From Leifsonia virtsii (lineage in GTDB: Bacteria > Actinomycetota > Actinomycetes > Actinomycetales > Microbacteriaceae), in assembly GCF_030433675.1 (NCBI RefSeq), contig NZ_JAROCB010000003.1:186001-250000 (forward strand): 64,000 nucleotides of DNA, given 5' to 3'. Position numbers and translations under genes: made by a program. This document shows positions 16,435-24,069 of this stretch, in pieces. The notes below the pieces were generated by a model. It made no database searches and had not been told where the DNA came from. It saw only the letters and a program-made list of their open reading frames with translations. Each line of letters opens with the position of its first letter. Positions within the stretch are counted from its first letter, which is position 1.

Positions 16435-17988
16435 TTATGCGGGCGTCAGCACCTGTCCGGTCGCACGGAGCGCTTCCCTCAGGCGGTCGATCGGCACGTC
16501 GTGCGCCGCCGCTCCGGCCGACACCGCCATGGCCGCAGCCGTCCCCGCCGCCTGCCCGAGCATCATGTACTGCGGCTCCATCCGCACCGACGCGAACGCG
16601 ACAGCCGAGGCGGACAGGCACACCGGCACCAGCAGGTTCGCGGCGTCGGCACGCTTCGGCAGCAGAGAGGCGTACGGGATGCCGTAGATCGGCACCGGGA
16701 CCGAGAGGTACCCCTCGGTGAACACCGTTCCGATGGGCTCCGGATGCTCGTACACCCAGCGCCAGACCCGCTGCACCTCGCGGATGTCGATGTGGTACGA
16801 CCCGAGCGCGACGGTGTCGGCGGGCACGGCGCCGGCGAGCAGGTCGTGCTCGGTCAGGACGCGCTCGCCCACCGTCCGCCGCGCCTCCCGCACGTACAGC
16901 TGGTGCGGCAGGTGCCCGGTGTCGGCGAACTCGCCACGCGGCAGACCCCACCGGGAGAGCTCGCGGCGGATCGACGCCGGCACGGCCGGGTCGTGCGAGA
17001 GGAAGTACAGAAAGCCGCGGGTGTGGGCGAGGTAGTGCCGCCGGAGCTGCTCCCGCCGCTCGGCCGTGGCGTCCGGATACTCCCACGCCGAGCCGTCGAG
17101 CACGCTGAGCGAGACGGGTCCGAGCGAGTTGCCGTCGGCCATCCCGCCCGGCAGGTTCGGCTCGAGACCGAGCATCCGCCCGGCGGTCCGTTCGACCCCC
17201 TCGCGCCGGTCGCGCGCGAACAGCCGGCGGGCGAGCTCCCAGTAGGCCTCGTCGTAGTCCTCCGGCCGATCGAACGGGATGCGGTCCGCCGCCGTCGTCA
17301 GGCACACCCGGTACCCGTACGACATCACGCCGCCGTCGCCCTCCCCGAGCGCGGCGAGCGGACGGTCGTGCAGCTGGGCGAGGACCGGACCCTCCGTGCG
17401 CCCGGTCGGATCGCCGGCGAACGGCGAGACCCACGGCGGCATGGCGTGCATCCCGGGCAGCAGCTCCTGCCGGCCGGCGAAGCGTTCGCCGTGCTGCGAG
17501 CGGTCCTCGCGTCCCACCCGGTACGGCACCCCGGCCGCCGCCATCAGGTCGCCCTCGTACCCGGCGTCGACGAACAGGGCGCCCTCGATGCGCTCGCCCC
17601 CGCCGACCGTCGCGGCACGCAGCTCGCGGCCGTCGCGTCCCTCGGCCGTCTCGACGCCGAGCAGCGGCGCGTCGAAGAGCACGTCGACGCCCGCCTGTTC
17701 CAGCCAGCGGCGGAAGATCGCCTCGGCGACGTGCGGCTCGGGACCCGCGTACCGCCCGGGCGCGACCCCGTAGTGCTCGGCGATGTCGGCCCGCAGGCGC
17801 GCAGCGGCACCTCCCAGCGCCCGCACGTCGCCGACGTCGGTGTAGCCGAGCCCGCCCGAGGTCATCCCGCCGAGGTGCCTGCCCGGCTCCACCAGCAGGG
17901 TGGAGGCGCCCGCCTCCGCCGCCGCGACGGCCGCCGCCACGCCCGCGGACGTCGCGCCGTAGACGACGACCTCAGCCGAACGCGTCAT
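16435..17988 (-). CDS. FAD-dependent oxidoreductase (FAD_oxidored type)
   Basis: A 517-residue protein. The N-terminal dinucleotide-binding motif is VVYGATSAGVAAAVAAAEAGASTLLVEPGRHLGGMTSGGLGYTDVG, and a second FAD contact is GALFVDAGYEGDLMAAAG. The C-terminus has the closing motif (LLVPVCLSASAVAFASVRMEPQYMMLGQAAGTAAAMAV). This family is found with glycoside hydrolases and sugar transporters and probably oxidises a sugar or glycoside. ATG 17988 overlaps the GH4 stop as ATGA. It is the third gene of the kinase-GH4-oxidoreductase operon. Confidence 0.88.
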   Translation of the reverse strand: MTRSAEVVVYGATSAGVAAAVAAAEAGASTLLVEPGRHLGGMTSGGLGYTDVGDVRALGGAAARLRADIAEHYGVAPGRYAGPEPHVAEAIFRRWLEQAGVDVLFDAPLLGVETAEGRDGRELRAATVGGGERIEGALFVDAGYEGDLMAAAGVPYRVGREDRSQHGERFAGRQELLPGMHAMPPWVSPFAGDPTGRTEGPVLAQLHDRPLAALGEGDGGVMSYGYRVCLTTAADRIPFDRPEDYDEAYWELARRLFARDRREGVERTAGRMLGLEPNLPGGMADGNSLGPVSLSVLDGSAWEYPDATAERREQLRRHYLAHTRGFLYFLSHDPAVPASIRRELSRWGLPRGEFADTGHLPHQLYVREARRTVGERVLTEHDLLAGAVPADTVALGSYHIDIREVQRVWRWVYEHPEPIGTVFTEGYLSVPVPIYGIPYASLLPKRADAANLLVPVCLSASAVAFASVRMEPQYMMLGQAAGTAAAMAVSAGAAAHDVPIDRLREALRATGQVLTPA

Positions 17989-19259
17989 CGGCCCGCCGAC
18001 GCGGCGAACTGCGGAAGGAGGTCGCCTCCGGTCGCGAACAGGCCCTCCTCCAGGGCGGTCACCCGATCCCACTGGCCGACCAGCGGATGGGCGAGCAACG
18101 CCATCCGCACCAGCCGCCGGTCGCCGGTCTCCGCGGCCCGGGCGGCCAGCCGCTCGTACGAGCTGACGTGCTGGATGAGGCCGAGCAGCTCGGGTGCCAC
18201 GGGTTCCTGCGGCAGCGGGGTGGCGCCGGAGGCATCCACTCGGCACAGGGTCTCCACCACGTCGTCGTCGGCGAGGCCCTGGATCAGCCCGCGGTTGCGC
18301 ACGTTGACGACGTGATTGTCGCCGGTGCCCGCCACCAGCGACGCCAGCAGCGCGGTCGCCGCCTCGCTGTAGAACGCGCCGCCGCGCGCCTCCAGCTGCG
18401 GCGGCTTGGTGTCGACGGACGGGTCGGCGTAGAGGGCGAGCAGCTCGCGCTCCACGTCGGCGACGACGGTCGCGCGCGGAGTCGAGGCGCGCATCTCCGC
18501 CACCGTCGCGTCATGCGTGTAGTAGTACTTCAGGTAATAGGAGGGCAGCACGCCCAGGTCGCGGATCAGCTCGGCCGGGACGCCGCCGCGCCGGCCGAGG
18601 TCGTCGGCGCGCTCCTCGATCATCCCGGGCAGCACATCCACGCCGTCGACCCGGATGTGGCGCACCCAGGAGAGGTGGTTGAGCCCGACCGGGTCCACCT
18701 CGACGCGGTGCGGCTCCACCCCGCGCTCGCGGGCGATCCAGCGCTGGACGCCGATCGCGAAGTTGCACAGGCCGATCGCCTTGTGCCCGTCGTCGAGCAG
18801 CGCGCGCGTGTTGATGCCGACCGGGTTGGTGAAGTCGACGATCCACGCGCCCGGGTTGGCGCGCTCCCGGGCCTCGCGGGCGATGTCGAGCACCACGGGG
18901 ACGGTGCGGAGCGCCTTGGCGAGACCGCCCGCGCCCGTCGTCTCCTGGCCGACGCAGCCGCAGGCGAGCGGGAACAGCTCGTCCTGCAGCCGTGCCTGCT
19001 GGCCGCCGACGCGCAACTGGATGAGGACGGCGTCCGCCCCCTCGATCGCGGCCGTGCGGTCGGTGGTGAGGGTGACCGGGACCTCGGCGCCCTGGCGGGC
19101 CAGCATCCTGCGCACCATGCCGCCGACGATCTCGAGGCGCGGGCCGTCCACGTCCATCAGCCACAGCTCGTCGACGGTGAGGCGTTCGCGCTCGTTCCAC
19201 AGGCCGGAGACGAGCTCGGGCGTGTAGGTGGAGCCGGCGCCGATGACGGTGATCTTCAT
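17985..19259 (-). CDS. GH4 family 6-phospho-beta-glucosidase-like enzyme
   Basis: A 424-residue NAD- and metal-dependent glycosidase. It starts MKITVIGAGSTYTPELVSGLW, the GH4 nucleotide-binding motif. The metal-ligand Cys is in GLCNFAIGVQRW and the conserved His in PVGLNHLSWVRH; IVDFTNPVG is also diagnostic. GH4 enzymes oxidise C3 of the sugar, eliminate the aglycone and then reduce back. 6-Phospho-beta-glucoside is the usual substrate of this subtype, yet no phosphotransferase system is seen here and the upstream kinase could supply the phosphate. GAAAGG precedes ATG. Confidence 0.92.
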   Translation of the reverse strand: MKITVIGAGSTYTPELVSGLWNERERLTVDELWLMDVDGPRLEIVGGMVRRMLARQGAEVPVTLTTDRTAAIEGADAVLIQLRVGGQQARLQDELFPLACGCVGQETTGAGGLAKALRTVPVVLDIAREARERANPGAWIVDFTNPVGINTRALLDDGHKAIGLCNFAIGVQRWIARERGVEPHRVEVDPVGLNHLSWVRHIRVDGVDVLPGMIEERADDLGRRGGVPAELIRDLGVLPSYYLKYYYTHDATVAEMRASTPRATVVADVERELLALYADPSVDTKPPQLEARGGAFYSEAATALLASLVAGTGDNHVVNVRNRGLIQGLADDDVVETLCRVDASGATPLPQEPVAPELLGLIQHVSSYERLAARAAETGDRRLVRMALLAHPLVGQWDRVTALEEGLFATGGDLLPQFAASAGR

Positions 19260-19285
19260 GGCAGGACCTTTCGTACTCGGGTGGA

Positions 19286-20251
19286 TCAGGAAGCGGATTC
19301 CTCGCGCAGCGCGCGCACCAGCCCGTCGACGGGCCGGAAGGCGAGCGGGCGCGGGTCGAAACCGTCGGCGCGCAGGGCGTCGGAGACGATGGCGCGGAAG
19401 CGGTCGTCGGCGAACATGCCGCCGGCGAGCACGGCGGGGGTGCCGGGTGGGATCGCCGCTGCGCCCCACGCCCCGCGCACGACGACTCCAGCGATCCCCC
19501 CGGCCTCGCGCGCGGCGCGGGCGATGAGGTCGGCGGCGACGGCGTCCCCGTCGGCCGCCGCGCGGGCGACGACCGTAGCGAGGGCGCCGACCTGGCGCGG
19601 GGAGACGACGCCGTCGCGGATGCGGCGGGCGAGGTCGACCGCGTCGGAGGCGCTCGTCGCGGCGAGCACTAGCTCGAGCAGCCTCGTCGCCGGTCCGCGG
19701 CCGTCCTCGGCGCGCGCAGCGGCGCGGACGGCCTCCCGGCCGAGCTCGTCGCCCCCTCCCCAGTCGCCGCTCACCCAGCCGAGCGCGGGGACCGTGGCGA
19801 GACCCTTCGGGCCGCGGGCGACCGCGTTCAGACCGGCGCCGCTGACGATCGCGAGGGCGTGGCCGAGGCCGGCCCCGGCGTCCAGCACGGCTACCGCGTC
19901 GCCCGCGACGTCGATGCGCGCGTTCCGGAAGAGCCCGGCGAGCGCATCCCGGTGGCCGACCTCGTCGCCGGGGAGGTCGAGGCCTGCGATCGCGGCGGAC
20001 ACGCGGACGACCCGGGCGGGATCGACCTTCTGCTCCGCGAGGACCGTGCTGACAGCTGCGACGACGGCCTGCGGTCCGGCTCCGCTGCCCGGCCCGATCG
20101 CGCGCCCCCGCTCTTCGAGCGCGCCTCCCGGCACCTCGGCCAGGACGACGACCTCGGTCTTGGAGTTGCCGCCGTCGATCGCGACCGCCAGTCCGGTCTC
20201 GGGGGATTCGTGCGTTGGGGTGGTCAGCGTCGGTCCTTTCGCCGCTGTCAT
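19286..20251 (-). CDS. BadF/BadG/BcrA-type sugar kinase (N-acetylglucosamine-kinase-like)
   Basis: A 321-residue ASKHA-fold kinase. The phosphate-1 loop is AVAIDGGNSKTEVVVL; later parts are VSAAIAGLDLPGDE, VSGAGLNAVARGPKG and GWVSGDWGGGDELGREAV, as in N-acetylglucosamine kinases of this family. It probably phosphorylates the sugar that GH4 then handles. ATG 20251 is the only ATG ahead of the kinase fold, but its ribosome site is poor; a good GAAAGG lies inside the reading frame about 10 codons later, so the true start may be shorter. A LacI-type operator lies 14 bp upstream. Confidence 0.85.
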   Translation of the reverse strand: MTAAKGPTLTTPTHESPETGLAVAIDGGNSKTEVVVLAEVPGGALEERGRAIGPGSGAGPQAVVAAVSTVLAEQKVDPARVVRVSAAIAGLDLPGDEVGHRDALAGLFRNARIDVAGDAVAVLDAGAGLGHALAIVSGAGLNAVARGPKGLATVPALGWVSGDWGGGDELGREAVRAAARAEDGRGPATRLLELVLAATSASDAVDLARRIRDGVVSPRQVGALATVVARAAADGDAVAADLIARAAREAGGIAGVVVRGAWGAAAIPPGTPAVLAGGMFADDRFRAIVSDALRADGFDPRPLAFRPVDGLVRALREESAS

Positions 20252-20264
20252 CCTGCCGCAAATA

Positions 20265-20278
20265 TGGGATCGTTTCCA
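20265..20278 (-). promoter_or_regulatory. LacI-type operator for kinase-GH4 operon
   Basis: Read on the minus strand this is TGGAAACGATCCCA, with a central CG and partly symmetric arms. It shares GGNAACGATNCCA with sites at 21898, 27088 and 46890 and lies directly before the kinase start and 51 bp from the end of the LacI gene. Confidence 0.65.
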
Positions 20279-20328
20279 CCCCGGCGATAGTCGGCCCTCG
20301 GCCGGCGATCCGCCCGTCCGCTCGGCGG

Positions 20329-21363
20329 CTAGAGCGCGCGCGGGGCCGCGGTCGACCCGCGGGGCAGCACCTGCGCCTCCAGCACGATCGTCTCGGGCTC
20401 GGCGGCCGGGTCCTTCAGTCGCCGCAGCAGCCGGTCGAGTGCCGTCTCGCCCAGCGACACGGCGTCCTGCGCGACGGCGGTGATGCCGGGGCTGACCATG
20501 CTCATCCACTCGGAGTCGTCGAACGAGACGACGCTGACATCCTCGGGAATCCGCAGCCCCAGGTCGTTCGTCGCCCGCCAGACGCCCTCCGCGAGGAGGT
20601 TGTTCGCGGCGAAGATCGCCGTCGGGTGGTCGCGGCGGGCCAGGATGTCGATCGCCGACTTCCGGGCGCCGTCCGCGTCCCAGCCGGCCGCGATGACCAA
20701 GGACGGGTCCGCGGCGATGCCGGAATCCTCCAGCGAGCTGCGGTAGCCGGCGGCGCGCTCGCCACCGGTGGTCCAGGTCGTCTCGTCGATGAACAGTGCG
20801 ATGCGGCGGTGGCCCAGGTCGATGAGGTGGTCCGTCATCCGGCGCGCTACACCCGCGTTGTCGATGATGACCGCGTCGCACTTGCCCGCGGAGAACTGCC
20901 GGTCGGCCTCGATCACGGGGATGTGCTGGCGCAGCAGGTAATCGGTGACGTCGCCGGACAGCGGCGTGACGACCACGCCGGCGACGCGCGTGGCGACGAA
21001 CGCCTTGGCCGCATCCATCTCGGCCTCGGTGGACCCCTGGTCGTCGACCAGCATCATCGTGTAGCCCTCGCGGCGGGCCCGGGCGGCGATGCCGGCGGCG
21101 AGGTCGGCGTAGAAGGCGTTCCGCAGGTCCGAGACGAGCACGCCGATGGTGCGGCTGTCCTGCTTGCGGAGGCTGCGCGCCATCGCGTGCGGAACGTACC
21201 CGAGCGAGTCGGCGGCGGCGAGCACCCGCTCGCGGACCCCGGCGGCGACATACCCCTCGCCGCTCAGCGCACGGGATGTGGTCGACTGCGACACCCCCGC
21301 GGCGAGTGCGACATCCTTCAGCGTCGCGCGCCGCGGAACCCCGTCCGCCTCGTTCTCGATCAT
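20329..21363 (-). CDS. LacI-family transcriptional regulator
   Basis: A 344-residue protein. The N-terminal LacI headpiece is ATLKDVALAAGVSQSTTSRALSGEGYVAAGVRERVLAAADSLGYVPHAMARSL, followed by a hinge and a periplasmic-binding-fold sensor (TIGVLVSDLRNAFYADLAAGI ... VSVVSFDDSEWMSMVSPGITAV). ATG 21363 has GGAAGGG in front. It sits between two operons that carry matching near-palindromic sites and is the only LacI member in the window, so it is the best candidate regulator for all five sites. Its sugar effector is unknown. Confidence 0.93.
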   Translation of the reverse strand: MIENEADGVPRRATLKDVALAAGVSQSTTSRALSGEGYVAAGVRERVLAAADSLGYVPHAMARSLRKQDSRTIGVLVSDLRNAFYADLAAGIAARARREGYTMMLVDDQGSTEAEMDAAKAFVATRVAGVVVTPLSGDVTDYLLRQHIPVIEADRQFSAGKCDAVIIDNAGVARRMTDHLIDLGHRRIALFIDETTWTTGGERAAGYRSSLEDSGIAADPSLVIAAGWDADGARKSAIDILARRDHPTAIFAANNLLAEGVWRATNDLGLRIPEDVSVVSFDDSEWMSMVSPGITAVAQDAVSLGETALDRLLRRLKDPAAEPETIVLEAQVLPRGSTAAPRAL

Positions 21364-21431
21364 GGCACCCTTCCCACGGGCGCCGGAGCGCCGGACGCCC
21401 GGCGAATCCACCCTAGTGCGCGCCGCCACCT

Positions 21432-21507
21432 GGCCGCTGCCCTCCCGCCCGGCCGCCGCCCTCCCGCCTGGCCGCTGCCCTCCCGCCTGGCCGCTGCCCT
21501 CCCGCCT
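21432..21507. repeat. 19-bp tandem repeat, four units
   Basis: The unit GGCCGCTGCCCTCCCGCCT recurs every 19 bases, starting at 21432, 21451, 21470 and 21489, with a few substitutions, and a fifth unit begins at 21508. It lies upstream of the LacI start. Its fifth unit runs into the palindromic repeat at 21514. It does not encode anything convincing. Confidence 0.9.
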
Positions 21508-21513
21508 GGCCGC

Positions 21514-21570
21514 CGAGTTGCACGTCGTGGCGGCTATCCGGGCGAAATAGCCGCCACGAGGTGCAACTCG
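21514..21570. repeat. Palindromic repeat, family B copy 1
   Basis: Two 24-nt arms with one mismatch (21514-21537 and 21547-21570) flank a 9-nt loop CCGGGCGAA. The ends read CGAGTTGCAC and GTGCAACTCG, and the inner arms TGGCGGCTAT and ATAGCCGCCA. A second whole copy is at 25343-25399 and a half copy at 40640-40670. Function unknown. Confidence 0.88.
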
Positions 21571-21606
21571 GACGGCGGCGCTGTCTCGCGAGCGGGGCGG
21601 CCAGGT

Positions 21607-21672
21607 GAGCGGTCGAACGTTCGAATCTCCTGCCTGGCTGACTCCGGTCGGGGATTCGGCGCTCGACCGCTC
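21607..21672. repeat. Long imperfect inverted repeat
   Basis: GAGCGGTCGA (21607-21616) pairs with TCGACCGCTC (21663-21672), and inside it CGAATCTCC pairs with GGGGATTCG, leaving a loop of about 19 bases. It is distinct from families A and B. The region 21364-21859 holds only these repeats; I see no gene in it. Confidence 0.6.
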
Positions 21673-21859
21673 GAATCTCCGACGGAAGCGGACCGCGTCC
21701 GCGCGGCGGCCGACCCTCGGCGTGCCGGTGACGGCGGGGGCGCACGGGTGTACCGTGCGCGGCACAAGGCAATTCCCCCGTCGGCACCGCCCCCATAGCT
21801 TCAGACGGGTTCTCCGCCGGGCCCCGCCGGCATCCCGCCCGGGAATGGCCTGGGCGCGG

Positions 21860-21915
21860 TTGCATGGCGCACTCGGGAGGACCTATAGTCGCTGCTATGT
21901 GGTAACGATGCCACA
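21860..21915 (+). promoter_or_regulatory. Promoter plus operator of ABC sugar importer
   Basis: TTGCAT (21860-21865) and TATAGT (21884-21889) are separated by 18 bases, a good sigma-70-type promoter. Directly downstream, 21898-21915 reads TGTGGTAACGATGCCACA, a near-perfect 18-bp palindrome over the expected transcription start. It is the clearest of the LacI-type sites. Confidence 0.75.
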
Positions 21916-21955
21916 CCGCGCCGACCAAGGCGGGGGACGGATCGAAAGGGTGGCG

Positions 21956-22000
21956 ATGAGGATCACCGAGCTCGATGACGCTCCAGAAGGAGGCCGGTGA
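21956..22000 (+). CDS. Possible 14-residue leader peptide
   Basis: ATG 21956 is preceded by GAAAGGG five bases away and opens MRITELDDAPEGGR, ending in TGA that shares a base with the permease ATG (TGATG). The peptide's last codons form the permease ribosome site. It may couple translation of the permease to the leader. No regulatory sequence such as a codon run is evident, so it could be fortuitous. Confidence 0.4.
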   Translation: MRITELDDAPEGGR

Positions 22001-22968
22001 TGGCCGTCCTCACTGACGCGTCGCGCAGCAGAACCCGAACGGGTGACCGCAAGCCCGCGAAGAAGCGCGGCACGAAGTACAACCGGCGAGAGGCGATCGC
22101 GGGCTACCTCTTCATCAGCCCGTGGATCATCGGCTTCCTGGTGTTCACGCTCGGCGCGATGCTGTACAGCCTGTTCATCTCGTTCAGCAACTACAACCTT
22201 GCGACGAACAGCGCGAGCCCCGCCGGGTTCGACAACTACGCCGAGCTGTTCAACGACCCGAAGGTCGCCCTCTCGCTCGGCAACACCCTCTTCTACGCCG
22301 TGATGGCGGTGCCGCTCGAGATCATCTTCGCGCTGCTCCTCGCCCTCCTGCTCAACTGGGTCGGCCGCGGGGCCGGAGCGTTCCGGACGATCTACTACCT
22401 GCCGAAGATGACGCCGGCGGTCGCGACCGCCTCCATCTTCCTGCTGCTGCTGAACGGCAACACCGGAGCCATCAACCGCTTCCTCGCGATCTTCGGCATC
22501 GAGGGCCCGCAGTGGCTGATCGACCCCAACTGGGTGAAGCCGTCCATCGTCCTGATGACCCTGTGGGGCGTCAGCGGCACGATGGTGATCTTCCTCGCCG
22601 CGCTCAAGAACGTCCCCCGCGACCTCTACGAGGTGGCATCGCTGGACGGCGCGGGCGCCATCCGCAAGTTCTTCACCATCACCATCCCGATGATCTCGCC
22701 TGCGATCTTCTTCAACGTCGTCGTGCTGACCATCGCCGCCCTGCAGGTCTTCGACCAGGCGTACCTGCTGTTCTGGCGGGATCAGACCAACGCCTCCCCC
22801 GACTCGTCGCTGTTCTACGGCGTGTACCTGTTCCAGCAGGCGTTCCGCCAGTTCAACTTCGGCTTCGCCGCCGCGATGGCCTGGCTGCTGTTCGTGATCA
22901 TCCTGCTGATCACGCTCATCCAGGTGAAGGTCAGCAACCGCCTCGTCTACTACGAAGGAGACAAGTGA
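22000..22968 (+). CDS. ABC sugar-importer permease, MalF/UgpA type
   Basis: A 322-residue inner-membrane permease with six helices after a basic N-terminus; the first helix is AGYLFISPWIIGFLVFTLGAMLYSLFISF. The EAA loop that touches the ATPase is VASLDGAGAIRKFFTITIPMISPAIF. ATG 22000 has AGAAGGAGG six bases upstream; GTG 21997 is adjacent. The next gene starts within its stop codon. No ATPase gene is nearby, so a shared MsiK-type ATPase elsewhere is likely, as is usual in actinomycetes. Confidence 0.95.
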   Translation: MAVLTDASRSRTRTGDRKPAKKRGTKYNRREAIAGYLFISPWIIGFLVFTLGAMLYSLFISFSNYNLATNSASPAGFDNYAELFNDPKVALSLGNTLFYAVMAVPLEIIFALLLALLLNWVGRGAGAFRTIYYLPKMTPAVATASIFLLLLNGNTGAINRFLAIFGIEGPQWLIDPNWVKPSIVLMTLWGVSGTMVIFLAALKNVPRDLYEVASLDGAGAIRKFFTITIPMISPAIFFNVVVLTIAALQVFDQAYLLFWRDQTNASPDSSLFYGVYLFQQAFRQFNFGFAAAMAWLLFVIILLITLIQVKVSNRLVYYEGDK

Positions 22969-23939
22969 TGTCGTCCGCGACCCAGTCCGCGCCGGCCGCG
23001 GCCGCGCTCGCCTCCGAGCTGGAGGCCACCGGCCCCGACGGCGGCAGGAAGCCCACCACCCGCCGCGACAAGCCCGCCGGCAGCCGCTGGTACAAGCCGA
23101 AGACCGTCATCGGCAAGATCGTCCTCTGGATCCTCGCCATCGGGTTCGGCCTGCTGTTCCTCTACCCGTTCGCGTGGCTGCTCGCGGCCAGTCTGAAGCC
23201 GCGGCAGGAGGTGTTCGACAACTCCCTGTGGCCGAAGACCTTCACCCCGCAGAACTACGTCGAGGTGTGGAACCAGCTCCCGCTGCTCAACTGGATCGGC
23301 AACAGCGTCATCATCGCCATCCTCGCCGCGGGCCTGGTCGCCATCTCGAGCTCGATCGTCGCGTTCGGGTTCGCGTACTTCAAGTTCCCCGGCCGCACGC
23401 TGCTGTTCGGCCTGGTGCTGGCGACGATGATGCTGCCCGGCGCGGTCACGATGGTGCCGCAGTACCTGATCTGGAAGAACCTCGGCCTGATCGGCACGTG
23501 GCTCCCTCTGTTCGGTATGAACCTGTTCGGGTCGGCGTTCTACATCTTCCTGCAGCGGCAGTTCTTCATGGGGCTCCCGCGTGAGCTGTTCGAGGCGGCC
23601 CGCCTCGACGGCGCCAGCTACTGGAAGCTGTTCACCCGGATCGCCATGCCGCTCAGCATCCCGTCGTTCATCATCATCTTCCTGTTCGAGTTCCAGGCCA
23701 GCTGGAACAACCTGCAGGCGGCGCTGATCTACCTGAACGCGGGAGGCGTCGAGGGCTTCACGGTCCCGCTCGGCATCTCGTACGCGATGACGACGTTCAG
23801 CCCGACGAACGGCGGACACGGCGACTACCAGTACGTCATGGTCGCCGCGCTGATCGTGACGCTGCCGATGCTGCTGCTCTTCGCCTTCGGCCAGCGGTAC
23901 TTCATCGAGGGCGTCGCGACCCAGGGCCGAAAGGGCTGA
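22968..23939 (+). CDS. ABC sugar-importer permease, MalG/UgpE type
   Basis: A 323-residue permease with a 55-residue Pro/Ala-rich cytosolic head and six helices. Motifs are FLYPFAWLLAASLKPRQEVF in the first periplasmic turn and the EAA loop FEAARLDGASYWKLFTRIAMPLSIPSF. It is translationally coupled to the first permease (TGATG). With the lipoprotein at 25493-26863 it makes a CUT1-type importer for a sugar or oligosaccharide. A hairpin terminator follows. Confidence 0.95.
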   Translation: MSSATQSAPAAAALASELEATGPDGGRKPTTRRDKPAGSRWYKPKTVIGKIVLWILAIGFGLLFLYPFAWLLAASLKPRQEVFDNSLWPKTFTPQNYVEVWNQLPLLNWIGNSVIIAILAAGLVAISSSIVAFGFAYFKFPGRTLLFGLVLATMMLPGAVTMVPQYLIWKNLGLIGTWLPLFGMNLFGSAFYIFLQRQFFMGLPRELFEAARLDGASYWKLFTRIAMPLSIPSFIIIFLFEFQASWNNLQAALIYLNAGGVEGFTVPLGISYAMTTFSPTNGGHGDYQYVMVAALIVTLPMLLLFAFGQRYFIEGVATQGRKG

Positions 23940-23953
23940 CCCCGGACCGGATG

Positions 23954-23986
23954 CCGGCCGCGGTGGACATCGTCCGCCGCGGCCGG
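23954..23986 (+). terminator. Hairpin terminator after importer operon
   Basis: CCGGCCGCGG and CCGCGGCCGG (10-bp stem) flank a 13-nt loop, followed by TAGCGTTT. The placement, 15 bp after the stop of the last permease, fits an intrinsic terminator with a weak U-tract. Confidence 0.7.
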
Positions 23987-24069
23987 TAGCGTTTAACCCC
24001 CCTAGCGACGATTTCGCATCGAGCCGGCGGGTGGGAGGACCACCTGTTCCGGACTCGAAAGACCACGTC

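Noticed and set aside
18087-20483. A long plus-strand frame of about 800 codons opposite GH4 and the kinase
   Set aside because: Antisense shadow in GC-rich DNA: it overlaps two well-supported minus-strand genes and its translation is Arg/Gly/Ala-rich without any motif.
21432-21570. CRISPR-like array at the tandem repeats
   Set aside because: The units are directly adjacent at 19-bp spacing with no spacers, and there are no cas genes.
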